This document shows, one piece after another, positions 23,281 through 31,131 of a stretch of 64,000 nt of DNA. Numbering within the stretch: position 1 is the stretch's first letter; every line of letters begins with the position of its first letter. The notes under the pieces were generated by a model that ran no database searches, was not told the DNA's origin, and saw only the letters and a program-made list of their open reading frames with translations. The stretch spans positions 124,001-188,000 of the forward strand of contig CAKOSH010000002.1 of the NCBI GenBank assembly GCA_934102215.1. Direction: 5' to 3'. Source of the DNA: an uncultured Bacilli bacterium (GTDB lineage Bacteria > Bacillota_I > Bacilli_A > RF39 > UBA660). The translations under genes were made by a program, and so were the position numbers.

Positions 23281-23817
23281 ATGGTAAAAAATACTATGAA
23301 AATGAAAGTTAAAAGACCAAAAAGAGAAAGAAATAAGAATAAAATAGAGGTTAGTGATAATGATAAAATTAAGTCAGCAGTATATACTTTAGTAGGTGTA
23401 CTTGTATTTATAGGTGTTGTTTATGGATTTGTTTTATTAATGGAAAAGGGTGGACTTTTTGAAGAAGGATATACTAAACCAACAAGTGAGGCTACTGAAA
23501 TAAGCAGTGAATATATTGCGGGTAGTACTACATTTACTCGTGATATGGGTGAATACTATGTTTTATTTGATGACTTTAGTAATTTAAAGAGTGATTCATA
23601 TGTTAGTTATTTAGCAGGTAAAAGTGATATTAAAGTTTATAAAGTTGATTTAAGTAAACCAGAAAATAAAGTATTCAAAAGTGAAGAAAGTAATAAGAAT
23701 GCTAAAAGAGCAAGTGAACTTAAAATAAATGATGTTACTCTTATTAGAATTAAGAATGGTAAAATAGTTAACTATATAGAATCTAGTAATAAGATAGAGG
23801 AATATTTAAGTAAATGA
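23281..23817 (+). CDS. Membrane-anchored thioredoxin-fold-like protein
   Basis: The protein has 178 residues. A basic N-terminus (KRPKRERNKNK) is followed by one membrane helix (about 38-56, YTLVGVLVFIGVVYGFVLLM). The extracytoplasmic part has a beta-alpha pattern like thioredoxin (EYYVLFDDFSNL...IKVYKVDLSK...INDVTLIRIKNGKIVNYI) but lacks the CxxC redox pair. The role is unknown; it overlaps murB by 4 bp, so a cell-envelope function is likely. SD: GGAGATG. Confidence 0.5.
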   Translation: MVKNTMKMKVKRPKRERNKNKIEVSDNDKIKSAVYTLVGVLVFIGVVYGFVLLMEKGGLFEEGYTKPTSEATEISSEYIAGSTTFTRDMGEYYVLFDDFSNLKSDSYVSYLAGKSDIKVYKVDLSKPENKVFKSEESNKNAKRASELKINDVTLIRIKNGKIVNYIESSNKIEEYLSK

Positions 23818-24689
23818 TAGAAACATTAAAAAGTAAATTTGAATGTATAGAAGATGCTAGCTTATTAAATTACAATACTTATAAATTAAATACAAAATGT
23901 AAATTACTCATGTTTCCTAAAGACATATATGAATTAGAAGAAATGGTATACATCTTAGGTGATAATAAATATTTTATTATAGGAAATGGTTCTAATATAA
24001 TATTACCTAATTATTATGATGGAGTAGTTATTAAACTTAAATTCTTAAATAATTATAGTATTACTGATGATAATGTTTTAAAAGTTGATTCAGGTGTCAT
24101 GATTAATAAACTTGCATTAGAAATATCTAAACTTGGTTATAAAGGTTTTGAATGGGCAAGTGGTATTCCTGGAACAATAGGTGGATGTATATATAATAAT
24201 GCTGGTTGTTATGGTAGTGAAATAAGTGATAATTTAATAAGTGTTACTATTCTTAATGATAATAGAATATATGATTTAACTAAAGATGAACTACAATTTT
24301 CATATAGAAATTCATTATTAAAGGGAAGTAATAAGTTTATAATACTTAAAGCAAAGTTTCAACTTGAGAAAGGAAACTCTGAAGAACTTCTTGATCTTAT
24401 TAAAACAAGAACTATTAAGAGAAAAGAAAATCAACCACTTGAGTATCCTTCATGTGGAAGTGTATTTAGAAATCCAGAAGGATATATTGCTGGTAAATTA
24501 ATAGATGATTCTGGTTTAAAAGGTAAGACAGTAGGTGGAGCAGTTATTAGTGAAAAACATGCAAATTTCATTATCAATAAAGGCAATGCTACTCCAAAAG
24601 ATATTATCTCATTAATAGATATAATAAAGAAAACAATTAAAAAGAACTATAATATTGATTTAGTTCTTGAACAAGAAATAATAAAATAA
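23814..24689 (+). CDS. murB: UDP-N-acetylenolpyruvoylglucosamine reductase
   Basis: MurB reduces UDP-GlcNAc-enolpyruvate to UDP-MurNAc with NADPH and FAD. The 291 residues show NTYKLNTKCK, the FAD-binding IGNGSNIILP, GFEWASGIPGTIGG, NAGCYG, and the catalytic-site segment PSCGSVFRNPEG. The C-terminal SEKHANFIINKGNAT is present, as expected for the Gram-positive type II enzyme. It is translationally coupled to the upstream membrane protein. Confidence 0.95.
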   Translation: MIETLKSKFECIEDASLLNYNTYKLNTKCKLLMFPKDIYELEEMVYILGDNKYFIIGNGSNIILPNYYDGVVIKLKFLNNYSITDDNVLKVDSGVMINKLALEISKLGYKGFEWASGIPGTIGGCIYNNAGCYGSEISDNLISVTILNDNRIYDLTKDELQFSYRNSLLKGSNKFIILKAKFQLEKGNSEELLDLIKTRTIKRKENQPLEYPSCGSVFRNPEGYIAGKLIDDSGLKGKTVGGAVISEKHANFIINKGNATPKDIISLIDIIKKTIKKNYNIDLVLEQEIIK

Positions 24690-24736
24690 AAAGTAAATAA
24701 AAAAGCGATTTCTCACTTAAATTATTTACTTTTTTT
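24688..24736 (+). terminator. Long A/T hairpin ending murB, overlapping the rpmB 3' end
   Basis: AAAAAGTAAATAA (24688-24700) is perfectly complementary to 24722-24734, followed by T. The right arm is also the last codons of rpmB on the other strand, so coding and termination sequences overlap. Confidence 0.5.
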
Positions 24737-24889
24737 ACTTGACTTAATTTCTTTAGTTGACATTCTAACTTTTTTTCCATCAACTTTAACTGTTTGTAAA
24801 TTAACTTTTTGAGTTTTCTTAGTTGCCTTTAATGAAAAAGGTCTATTTTGAGCACTCATATTTTTTCTATTTGATACATTCTTTGCCAT
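24722..24889 (-). CDS. rpmB: 50S ribosomal protein L28
   Basis: A 55-residue protein read directly from the minus strand; it starts MAKNVSNRKNMSAQNRPFSL and continues with KVNLQTVKVDGKKVRMSTKE. The N-terminus, the NxQxVxVDGKxxR stretch and the STKEIKS ending match bL28. The usual CxxC pair is absent (zinc-independent form). GAGGAGGC lies 7-8 bases before the ATG. It is monocistronic and convergent with murB. Confidence 0.9.
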   Translation of the reverse strand: MAKNVSNRKNMSAQNRPFSLKATKKTQKVNLQTVKVDGKKVRMSTKEIKSSKKSK

Positions 24890-25269
24890 TTTTAACTTGC
24901 CTCCTCTTTTTAAGCCAAATATAATTTAACATAAAAAAGTAGTTAAGTAAAGTAAAAAATGACTTTTTTATGATATTTTGTGATTAATTGGTAATATAAA
25001 TGAGATAATTTTATTATTTAATTATAAAATGTAACATTTTTAAAAATTAGTTAAAATTCAATTTTAGAAATCAATAATTGAATTTTTCTATATAGTTTTA
25101 GTAATTATTGACATTAAATTTTTATCGAAATTAAATTTTGAAATAATACTTGATGTGATAATTAAATTTTACCAATTTGTATCATTATTTCATATGTGTT
25201 AATCTACCACTGAAGTGCCTGAGGCTAGGCGTCACCTTCATTATTTTAAAAATAGGGAGGTGGTATTAT
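24890..25269. other. 380-bp AT-rich spacer: rpmB promoter and toxin leader
   Basis: The left 60 bp hold the rpmB ribosome-binding site and promoter. 24950-25200 is almost pure A/T with one TTGACA (25108-25113) lacking a good -10 at 17 bp. 25209-25241 carries the GC-rich leader hairpin of the small peptide gene. Confidence 0.6.
24918..24946 (-). promoter_or_regulatory. Promoter of rpmB
   Basis: On the minus strand TTAACT (24941-24946), 17 bp spacer, TATATT (24918-24923), about 29 bp before the start codon. Confidence 0.45.
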
Positions 25270-25412
25270 ATGAGTAAAAAAGATTTATTAATAAGTTTAT
25301 TACTTATTATTTATATATTACTTGCTATAATAATTTTATTAATTATTTATAACTAATAAAATCGCCTAACTCACTTTGTAGTTAGGCAAAACACACATTG
25401 TGACGCCTAGCC
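25211..25412. other. Candidate type I toxin-antitoxin locus
   Basis: A 28-residue hydrophobic peptide gene is framed by GC-rich structured DNA in an otherwise AT desert. The 5' hairpin TGAAG...CTTCA (25211-25240) contains GGCTAGGCGTCAC (25223-25235), perfectly inverted at 25400-25412. A GCCTAAC/GTTAGGC hairpin (25364-25387) lies between gene and downstream repeat. On the minus strand that hairpin is followed by GATTTTATTAG, so it could terminate a convergent antisense RNA. The layout resembles TxpA/RatA- and Fst-type modules. Confidence 0.45.
25270..25356 (+). CDS. 28-residue hydrophobic peptide (candidate type I toxin)
   Basis: The peptide begins MSKKDLLISL and continues as one uninterrupted hydrophobic helix of Leu/Ile to the end (IIYN). 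It has a strong ribosome-binding site, GGGAGGTGG (25255-25263), seven bases before ATG. Charged N-terminus, single membrane helix and tiny size fit membrane-active type I toxins. No family match can be claimed by eye. Expression would be limited by the leader hairpin and by an antisense RNA if one exists. Confidence 0.5.
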   Translation: MSKKDLLISLLLIIYILLAIIILLIIYN

Positions 25413-25681
25413 ACAGGGGGTCAGGTGCTTCACTAACAATAGTTTATCATAATTTAATATATATTGTAAATGATTAATAATAATTTTTATTTGCTATAAC
25501 TTATTTAAATGGTAAAATGCAATTTACGTAAAATTGCGATAATATCAAGAGAAAATGCAAGATTTCCTCTTGATTTTTAATAAAAAATATGTAAAATATA
25601 TGCTGAAAGAAGGAAATTATTGCATACTAAAACGATTTTTGATTATTTTTCAAAAATTAAATGCAAAAAATAAATTGTAAT
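25357..25681. other. 325-bp spacer between toxin candidate and IS30 element
   Basis: It contains the downstream toxin-locus repeats (to 25436). Next come a palindrome GCAATTT-acgta-AAATTGC (25519-25537) and a terminator-like hairpin on the plus strand (ATCAAGAG 25544-25551 with CTCTTGAT 25567-25574, inner AAAT/ATTT pairs, then T5). A promoter-like pair TTGCTA/TAAAAT (25491-25518) precedes it, so a very short RNA is conceivable. The rest is AT-rich without visible genes. Confidence 0.45.
25485..25499 (+). repeat. 15-bp direct repeat flanking the IS30 region (left copy)
   Basis: TTTTATTTGCTATAA here and at 27009-27023 are identical and in the same orientation, enclosing about 1.5 kb with the transposase. 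Confidence 0.6.
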
Positions 25682-26923
25682 AATCAATTGTTTTCTTTCA
25701 TTAATGTTAATCTTATTTTTTTAAGATTTTGTAACTAAGATTAACATCTTCCTTAGGAATATCCCTAAGGCTTAATGCTTTATAGACATCTTCACCATAT
25801 TTATTTTTAAATAGTGAAGATGGAGTTTGATAATTCAAACTCTTTCTTTGAACGTTATTGATATTATTCATGATATCATCAACGTTCTTTTTTGTTAGTG
25901 TATCAAAAGATATGCCTTTTTGAAGTACATATCTTATAAACTCATGATTTCTTTCTATAGAACCTTTTTGCCAAGATGAGTAAGATTCAGTGTAAAATAA
26001 ATTTACCAATTTTTCACCAGTTTCTGAATCTATCTCTATTTCTACTGGCAAAGAAAATTCCCAACCATTATCTGTTAAAATAACTTCAAACATTGATTTA
26101 AATGTATCATTATCTAATTTCTTTTTTAAATAATTAAATACCTTTGTAACTTCAGATGGTTTATATTTATTTATAAGAAACATAAGCATCAGTTTTTCAC
26201 TTTTAAAGAATAGTGTCATAATGCATTTAACATCTTCAAATTTACCAATTACTGTATCCATTTCAACAATGTTTGCATTAGGGTGTTTATTGATATATTC
26301 CAGGTAATCACTGTATCTACGACCTGCTTTTATAGAATTGTTGTTTGAAATAGTTTTAACAGTTTCTTTTCTTTCTCTTTTCTTATAAGCAAATGATCTA
26401 GATAACATCTCATCATTTATACTTGGGAAATAGCCTTTATGAACATATTTATAAAATGTTTGAATGCTTTTAGGAAACTCTTCTTCTATTTCATGAAAGA
26501 TATGCATTATTGGTTGATTTTTATCTTTAATTCTATCTTTAAAGAAATCATTCCAGTATTCAACTTCATCTATTGTCATATCTATTCCAATTCTTGAATA
26601 TTTTAATTTGTTTTCGTAATCCTTCTGAGCTTCTCTAAAGTTATAATAATACTTTCTTTTGTGACAATATGTTTTCTCAGAACATCCTTGGCATACAAAT
26701 GGAAATCTATTAGTTTTCTCACAAGCAAGAGTAAGTTTATTTGATTTTCTTCTTTCTTTTATTTCTCTTGATATAGTTGAAGATTGAACTTCAATAACTC
26801 TAGCTATATCTTTTAGTTTATAATTTTCTTTTAATAAGTTTTCAATTAACATTCTGTCCTCAATTGTAAGTCTTTCTTTTTTCATTTTTTAAAACCTCCT
26901 TCATATAAAGAAAACAATTGATT
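25682..26923 (-). mobile_element. IS30-family insertion sequence
   Basis: A 1242-bp element bounded by perfect 17-bp inverted repeats AATCAATTGTTTTCTTT (25682-25698; inverted at 26907-26923), with one intact transposase gene on the minus strand. Size and gene order fit IS30. No clear 2-3 bp target duplication can be chosen. Outer repeats (15-bp direct repeat, ~25-bp imperfect inverted repeat at 25501-25525 and 26981-27006) leave the true ends uncertain. Confidence 0.7.
25713..26885 (-). CDS. IS30-family transposase
   Basis: The protein has 390 residues. The N-terminal helix-turn-helix (YKLKDIARVIEVQSSTISREI) binds the element ends. A Cys-rich segment follows (FVCQGCSEKTYCHKRK), typical of IS30 proteins from Firmicutes. 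The DDE catalytic core has VEMDTVIG, ILTDNGWEF and SIERNHEFIRYVLQKG. The length is intact, so it may be active. AGGAGG stands 10 bases before the ATG. Confidence 0.93.
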   Translation of the reverse strand: MKKERLTIEDRMLIENLLKENYKLKDIARVIEVQSSTISREIKERRKSNKLTLACEKTNRFPFVCQGCSEKTYCHKRKYYYNFREAQKDYENKLKYSRIGIDMTIDEVEYWNDFFKDRIKDKNQPIMHIFHEIEEEFPKSIQTFYKYVHKGYFPSINDEMLSRSFAYKKRERKETVKTISNNNSIKAGRRYSDYLEYINKHPNANIVEMDTVIGKFEDVKCIMTLFFKSEKLMLMFLINKYKPSEVTKVFNYLKKKLDNDTFKSMFEVILTDNGWEFSLPVEIEIDSETGEKLVNLFYTESYSSWQKGSIERNHEFIRYVLQKGISFDTLTKKNVDDIMNNINNVQRKSLNYQTPSSLFKNKYGEDVYKALSLRDIPKEDVNLSYKILKK

Positions 26924-27008
26924 GAGTAATATTAAACACTATTAAATGATTAAATGCAACTACGATATTTTTGAAACATAAAAGTTGCATTATGCTATTT
27001 AAGTAATA

Positions 27009-27023
27009 TTTTATTTGCTATAA
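27009..27023 (+). repeat. 15-bp direct repeat flanking the IS30 region (right copy)
   Basis: Identical to 25485-25499. It lies directly before the promoter of the next gene. Confidence 0.6.
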
Positions 27024-27024
27024 A

Positions 27025-27053
27025 TTGACTTTTTTAAAATATTTTAGTATTAT
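27025..27053 (+). promoter_or_regulatory. Promoter of the 27.1 kb gene
   Basis: TTGACT (27025-27030), 17 bp spacer, TATTAT (27048-27053); the gene starts 25 bp later after GGTGGGG. Confidence 0.6.
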
Positions 27054-27077
27054 ATACTCAAAATTGGTGGGGTAAGT

Positions 27078-27899
27078 ATGAAAAAAGAAACTAAAAGGTA
27101 TTATTTGGTTGAATATTTAGGAAGTAAAACAAAAAGATTATCAAGTGTTTATGAATATGAGAAAATGCTTAGAGATATTAGCTTATATAATAAAAGAAAA
27201 TATTCAAAGTATTTATGTGGTAATGTAAGTTATATTGTTAATTATGATGAAAGTGTTACTGCGACTATTCATATTTATAATAAACTTGTAGGACCTCTTA
27301 CAATAAGTGAAATAGATAGTTATACAAGTGCTTTTACTGAAGAAGAATTAATGAGTAAATTTGAATGTGAATTTCTTACTAAAGAAGAATATACTCCTGA
27401 TGTTAATGTATGTTATTTTGAAACTAAAAACATTGATGAATCTAACAGGAGAGATATAGGTATCAAATATATACCGGTTATATATAGACGTGATAAACAA
27501 TTTTTAGATGTTCACTCTATAAGAAACTATTTAAAATTTCAAGCGGATACTCATAGTTATGGATTCTTTAGAAAAATGTGTAGTGAATTTTGTTTTTATC
27601 CAATTTTAGAAAGTGAAATAGAAGAACTATATAGAATAATTGATAAAGTAGAACATCAAGGACTTGAAAGTGATGAATTATATAGATGTTCATTAAAATT
27701 ATTTAATAAATTTATAAAAGAATATGATAAAAATGGAAGATATGTTTATGATAATGATGGAAAAGTACAGATAAGTAAAAGAAGATTAAGAGATTTTGGA
27801 ATGTATATTAGAAATTATAATAATATACCTAGATCACCATTTTGTTATAATGGAATGCTTAAACATAAAAATCAATATAAAAAAGTTAAAGATAAGTAA
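27078..27899 (+). CDS. Uncharacterised protein, 273 aa
   Basis: I do not recognise this family. The protein is soluble, tyrosine-rich and charged, without signal peptide or membrane helix. It starts KKETKRYYLVEYLGSKTKRLSS and has mixed alpha/beta character, ending in a basic tail (KHKNQYKKVKDK). GGTGGGG is the likely ribosome-binding site. It has its own promoter and a terminator that runs into the spoIIGA control region, so it is a single-gene unit between an IS30 element and the sporulation cluster. Confidence 0.6.
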   Translation: MKKETKRYYLVEYLGSKTKRLSSVYEYEKMLRDISLYNKRKYSKYLCGNVSYIVNYDESVTATIHIYNKLVGPLTISEIDSYTSAFTEEELMSKFECEFLTKEEYTPDVNVCYFETKNIDESNRRDIGIKYIPVIYRRDKQFLDVHSIRNYLKFQADTHSYGFFRKMCSEFCFYPILESEIEELYRIIDKVEHQGLESDELYRCSLKLFNKFIKEYDKNGRYVYDNDGKVQISKRRLRDFGMYIRNYNNIPRSPFCYNGMLKHKNQYKKVKDK

Positions 27900-27929
27900 T
27901 TAATTCGACAAAATATACTTATCTTTTTT
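27888..27929 (+). terminator. Terminator of the 27.1 kb gene
   Basis: AAAGATAAGTA (27888-27898, including the stop codon) pairs perfectly with TACTTATCTTT (27916-27926), then T. The loop holds the Spo0A box. Confidence 0.75.
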
Positions 27930-27937
27930 AATATACT
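27904..27937 (+). promoter_or_regulatory. Spo0A box and -10 of the spoIIG promoter
   Basis: TTCGACAA (27904-27911) is the exact reverse complement of the 0A box TTGTCGAA. TATACT (27932-27937) serves as -10, with no good -35 at 17 bp, as in Spo0A-activated sigma-A promoters. It lies directly ahead of spoIIGA, the place where Spo0A acts in Bacillus. Confidence 0.65.
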
Positions 27938-27954
27938 ATTTCTAGGTGAAGAAG

Positions 27955-28677
27955 ATGATATATATTGATGAAGTCATTGTACTTAATTTCATTATTGATT
28001 ATTTATTACTGTTATTTACTTCAATGTTACTTAAACTTAATATAAGAAAGTATAGATTAATAATAAGTTCTATCTTTGGTGAAATATCTATATTATATTT
28101 ATTCTTTGATATGAATTACATATTATTAATTATATTTAAAATATGTATTTGTTCAGTAATGATATATATTTCATATGGTAAATGTAATATTAAAGAATTT
28201 ATTAAGAGATGTATTTATTTTTATATATTGTCTTTCTTTTTAGGAGGTGTTTTATATTATTTTAAAATTGAAAATTTGGTTAAATATGAAATATATTTAT
28301 TATTTATACCATTAATATTGAATATATATAAGTATTTTACATATCATTTAAAGACTATAATTAATACTCATAGAAGAGTAACTATATATTTAGATAATGG
28401 TAAAGTATTATTTTTAAATGGGTTTATTGATACTGGTAATTCTTTAATTGATCCATATACTAATAAAAAAGTGATTATTATTAATAAATATGTATATGAA
28501 AACTATTATTTAGTACCATATAAGACTGTTGATAATGAATCATTACTTAAGTGTTTTAAACCAAATAGAGTATATATTGAAGGTATTGGTGAAAGACATG
28601 ATGTAGTAGTTGGTGTTGTTAAAAAGAAATTTAATGGATATGATTGTTTACTTAATTATGAACTTATGGAGGGATAA
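27955..28677 (+). CDS. spoIIGA: Sporulation sigma-E factor processing peptidase SpoIIGA
   Basis: SpoIIGA cleaves pro-sigma-E in the mother cell after a signal from the forespore. The 240 residues have an N-terminal half of about five membrane helices (starting MIYIDEVIVLNFIIDYLLLL) and a C-terminal aspartic-protease-like domain with the catalytic motif GFIDTGNSLIDPYTNKKV. ATG 27955 is chosen because AGGTGAAG lies just upstream; a GTG at 27946 falls within that site. It is followed by sigE after 1 bp. Confidence 0.93.
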   Translation: MIYIDEVIVLNFIIDYLLLLFTSMLLKLNIRKYRLIISSIFGEISILYLFFDMNYILLIIFKICICSVMIYISYGKCNIKEFIKRCIYFYILSFFLGGVLYYFKIENLVKYEIYLLFIPLILNIYKYFTYHLKTIINTHRRVTIYLDNGKVLFLNGFIDTGNSLIDPYTNKKVIIINKYVYENYYLVPYKTVDNESLLKCFKPNRVYIEGIGERHDVVVGVVKKKFNGYDCLLNYELMEG

Positions 28678-28678
28678 G

Positions 28679-29359
28679 ATGATAGAGAAAATATTAAATA
28701 AGTTTTTTAAAAATGATGATGTATTTTTTATTGGAAGTACAGATATACTTCCACCACCACTAAAGAAAGACATTGAAGAAGATTTAGTTCGTAAAAGTAA
28801 TATGGGAGACTTAGATGCTCGTAATAAACTGATTGAACATAATTTAAGATTAGTTGTGTTTCTTGCAAAAAAATATGATACTACTATGTATGATTTAGAA
28901 GATTTAGTTAGTATAGGAACAATAGGTCTTATCAAAGGAATTAAAACATATAAACTTGATAAAAATATAAAACTAGCTACATATGCATCAAGATGTATAG
29001 ATAATGAAATATTAATGTTTTTAAGAAAAAATAAAAGAAGAACCAAAGAAGTAAGTTTTGAAGATTCAATTAATTTTGATAGTGAAGGTAATGAACTTAA
29101 AATAGAAGATGTTTTTGGTACTGAAGAAGATATTGTTCATAAGTCAATAGAGTGTCAAGAAGACAAAACTATTTTAGTAGAAGAGATTAAAAACTTAGAT
29201 GATAGAGATAGAGAAATAATAGAATTTAGATATGGACTTGGTGGACATAAGGAATTAACACAAAAAGAACTTGCTGATAAATTATCTATTTCACAGTCAT
29301 ATATATCAAGAATTGAGAAGAAAGTTATTAAAAAGTTGAAAAATCTTATGAAAATATGA
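28679..29359 (+). CDS. sigE: RNA polymerase sporulation sigma factor sigma-E (pro-form)
   Basis: This is the mother-cell early sigma factor. The 226 residues include a short pro-sequence (MIEKILNKFFKNDD, about 14 residues before VFFIGS; in B. subtilis about twice as long) and the conserved LPPPLKKD cleavage-region neighbour. Region 2 is LRLVVFLAKKYDTTMYDLEDL and LATYASRCIDNEILMFLR; region 4 is the helix-turn-helix KELADKLSISQSYISRIEK. GGAGGGAT precedes ATG 28679; an earlier overlapping frame start inside spoIIGA is rejected. A terminator follows. Confidence 0.96.
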   Translation: MIEKILNKFFKNDDVFFIGSTDILPPPLKKDIEEDLVRKSNMGDLDARNKLIEHNLRLVVFLAKKYDTTMYDLEDLVSIGTIGLIKGIKTYKLDKNIKLATYASRCIDNEILMFLRKNKRRTKEVSFEDSINFDSEGNELKIEDVFGTEEDIVHKSIECQEDKTILVEEIKNLDDRDREIIEFRYGLGGHKELTQKELADKLSISQSYISRIEKKVIKKLKNLMKI

Positions 29360-29380
29360 AAAAATCATTTCATATTTTTT
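29352..29380 (+). terminator. Terminator of spoIIGA-sigE
   Basis: AAATATGAAA (29352-29361) pairs with TTTCATATTT (29368-29377) around a 6-nt loop, followed by T. Confidence 0.75.
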
Positions 29381-29388
29381 AATTTATC

Positions 29389-29418
29389 TTGTTTTTTAGT
29401 ATTTAATTGTGATAAAAT
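29389..29418 (+). promoter_or_regulatory. Promoter of the 29.5 kb gene cluster
   Basis: TTGTTT (29389-29394), 18 bp spacer, TAAAAT (29413-29418). Confidence 0.4.
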
Positions 29419-29457
29419 ACTTTTAGTATAGACATAAAAGGAATTGGAGGAATATGT

Positions 29458-31128
29458 ATGTCAAATAATTATGAAGATTATGGCTATGAAGATAGTTATG
29501 ATGATGATGACAAAGGTAGTGTCATTAGAAAAAGAATACTTATTATTGTATTAATCATTATTGCTATATTATTAGTTATATTCTTGTTAAAGAGTTGTGG
29601 TAAAAAGAAACCAAATGATACACCAACTACTACTAAGGCTGTATTTGTCTATGAAGATGTACTTTTAGAAGCAGGAAAGAAGTATTTTGATAATAATACT
29701 AATGAACTTCCTAAATCTATTGGTGAGTGTGTTAATGTTGATTTGAAAACATTAGTAGATAGAGGTCTTGTTAATCCAGATGAATTCAGTAAGTGTAATA
29801 ATGAAACAACTATTGTTAAAGTATGTAGACTTGAAAATGAAAAATTACATTTTGTACCTTGGTTAGTATGTACTGACAAAGAATCTGATAAAGAGTATGA
29901 TGAATCTAAAGAAGGAACAATAAATGATGTTGTTGCTGATAAATCATATATCGATTTTAGATATTTACCTATGGTACTTAAGAAAGGTGATCAAAAACTT
30001 GGTAAAGAAGAAGAATTATGGAAAGAAGATATCAAGTATGATGCTTATAAGACAATAAGTACTACTACTTACTACAGATATAAGGATCAACAATTCAAAT
30101 GGAATTTAGTTGATAAGATATATTATACAAGTACTGGTACTAAAACTAATGCAAGTGATGTAAAAGAATATTATACTTCTTCACCAGCAAGTGGATATGA
30201 TAAGAATAGTGATAAGGCTACTGCTTATAAGTGGTATACTACTACAGAAGGAACAAAAGAATATTATATGAAAGATGGAAAGAAATCATATAGTGTTACT
30301 GCTCCTAGTGGATATCCTAATAAAGATATGAGTAGTGAAAAGATTGCTTATGAAAGAAGCTATCCAGTTAAACATTATTACGCTTGTGTTACTAGTGATG
30401 GAAGATATACTAAATATTCACTTGATAAGTGTGGTACTGGTGATAGTAAGAACTATCCTAAACAAACTGATGAATTTGATTCTTGTACAGAGAAAAGTAA
30501 TCCATCAGCACAAGAAGTTGTTAATGGAAAAGAGGCTGCTAAAATTGGTAGATGTGTTGTAAGTAGAAATACTACTGCTTGTACATCTAATGAAAAATAT
30601 ACTTGTGTTAAAATGGCTGCTTATTATTGGTATAAAGTAAGTGGTGGAACTAGAAGTTATTATCCATCAGGAAAAGATAATTCAAATTTAGAAAAGGTAT
30701 ATTATACTGAAGCACCAGTAAAAGATGCAATTAAAGATGAAAGTACTAAGGCTACTGCTTATAAGTGGTATAAAGAAGGTGCTAAGAGAACTAGCGATTA
30801 TAGTGCTACTGCTCCTAAAGGATATCCTGATGCAACTAAGACTAGTGATTCAAGATGGACAGAATTTACTTCATGGAGTGCTAAAAAACCAGCATCAGCT
30901 AGTTATAGAAAAATAGAAAGTAAAGTTAAAGTTAAATTACAAGAAATTCAAGGTACTAATGAAAGTAGTTTTGAAGATATTGGAACTGAATATGTGACAC
31001 TTGAAGAAATGATAAAAATATATACAGATAAAGGCTATAAAGTAGAAACATTAGATGATATAACTGCTAATGGAGAATTAAAATATAAAGTTAAAATGCT
31101 TATTAGAAATAAAAAGGAGGCAAAGTAA
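29458..31128 (+). CDS. Uncharacterised exported protein with tyrosine-rich repeats
   Basis: The protein has 556 residues. A short acidic cytoplasmic tail (YEDYGYEDSYDDDDKG) leads to one membrane helix (about 24-46) ending KSCGKKK, and the rest faces outward. Residues 62-145 resemble a pseudopilin-like domain (LPKSIGECVNVDLKTLVDRG...KVCRLENEKLHFVPWLVC, with paired cysteines). After that come repeats built on ATAYKWY, YYTS and SVTAPSGYP at about residues 225-300 and 425-475, with more cysteines between. The function is unknown. SD: TTGGAGGAA. It lies between sigE and sigG and could be a surface or sporulation-stage protein. Confidence 0.6.
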   Translation: MSNNYEDYGYEDSYDDDDKGSVIRKRILIIVLIIIAILLVIFLLKSCGKKKPNDTPTTTKAVFVYEDVLLEAGKKYFDNNTNELPKSIGECVNVDLKTLVDRGLVNPDEFSKCNNETTIVKVCRLENEKLHFVPWLVCTDKESDKEYDESKEGTINDVVADKSYIDFRYLPMVLKKGDQKLGKEEELWKEDIKYDAYKTISTTTYYRYKDQQFKWNLVDKIYYTSTGTKTNASDVKEYYTSSPASGYDKNSDKATAYKWYTTTEGTKEYYMKDGKKSYSVTAPSGYPNKDMSSEKIAYERSYPVKHYYACVTSDGRYTKYSLDKCGTGDSKNYPKQTDEFDSCTEKSNPSAQEVVNGKEAAKIGRCVVSRNTTACTSNEKYTCVKMAAYYWYKVSGGTRSYYPSGKDNSNLEKVYYTEAPVKDAIKDESTKATAYKWYKEGAKRTSDYSATAPKGYPDATKTSDSRWTEFTSWSAKKPASASYRKIESKVKVKLQEIQGTNESSFEDIGTEYVTLEEMIKIYTDKGYKVETLDDITANGELKYKVKMLIRNKKEAK

Positions 31129-31131
31129 ATT

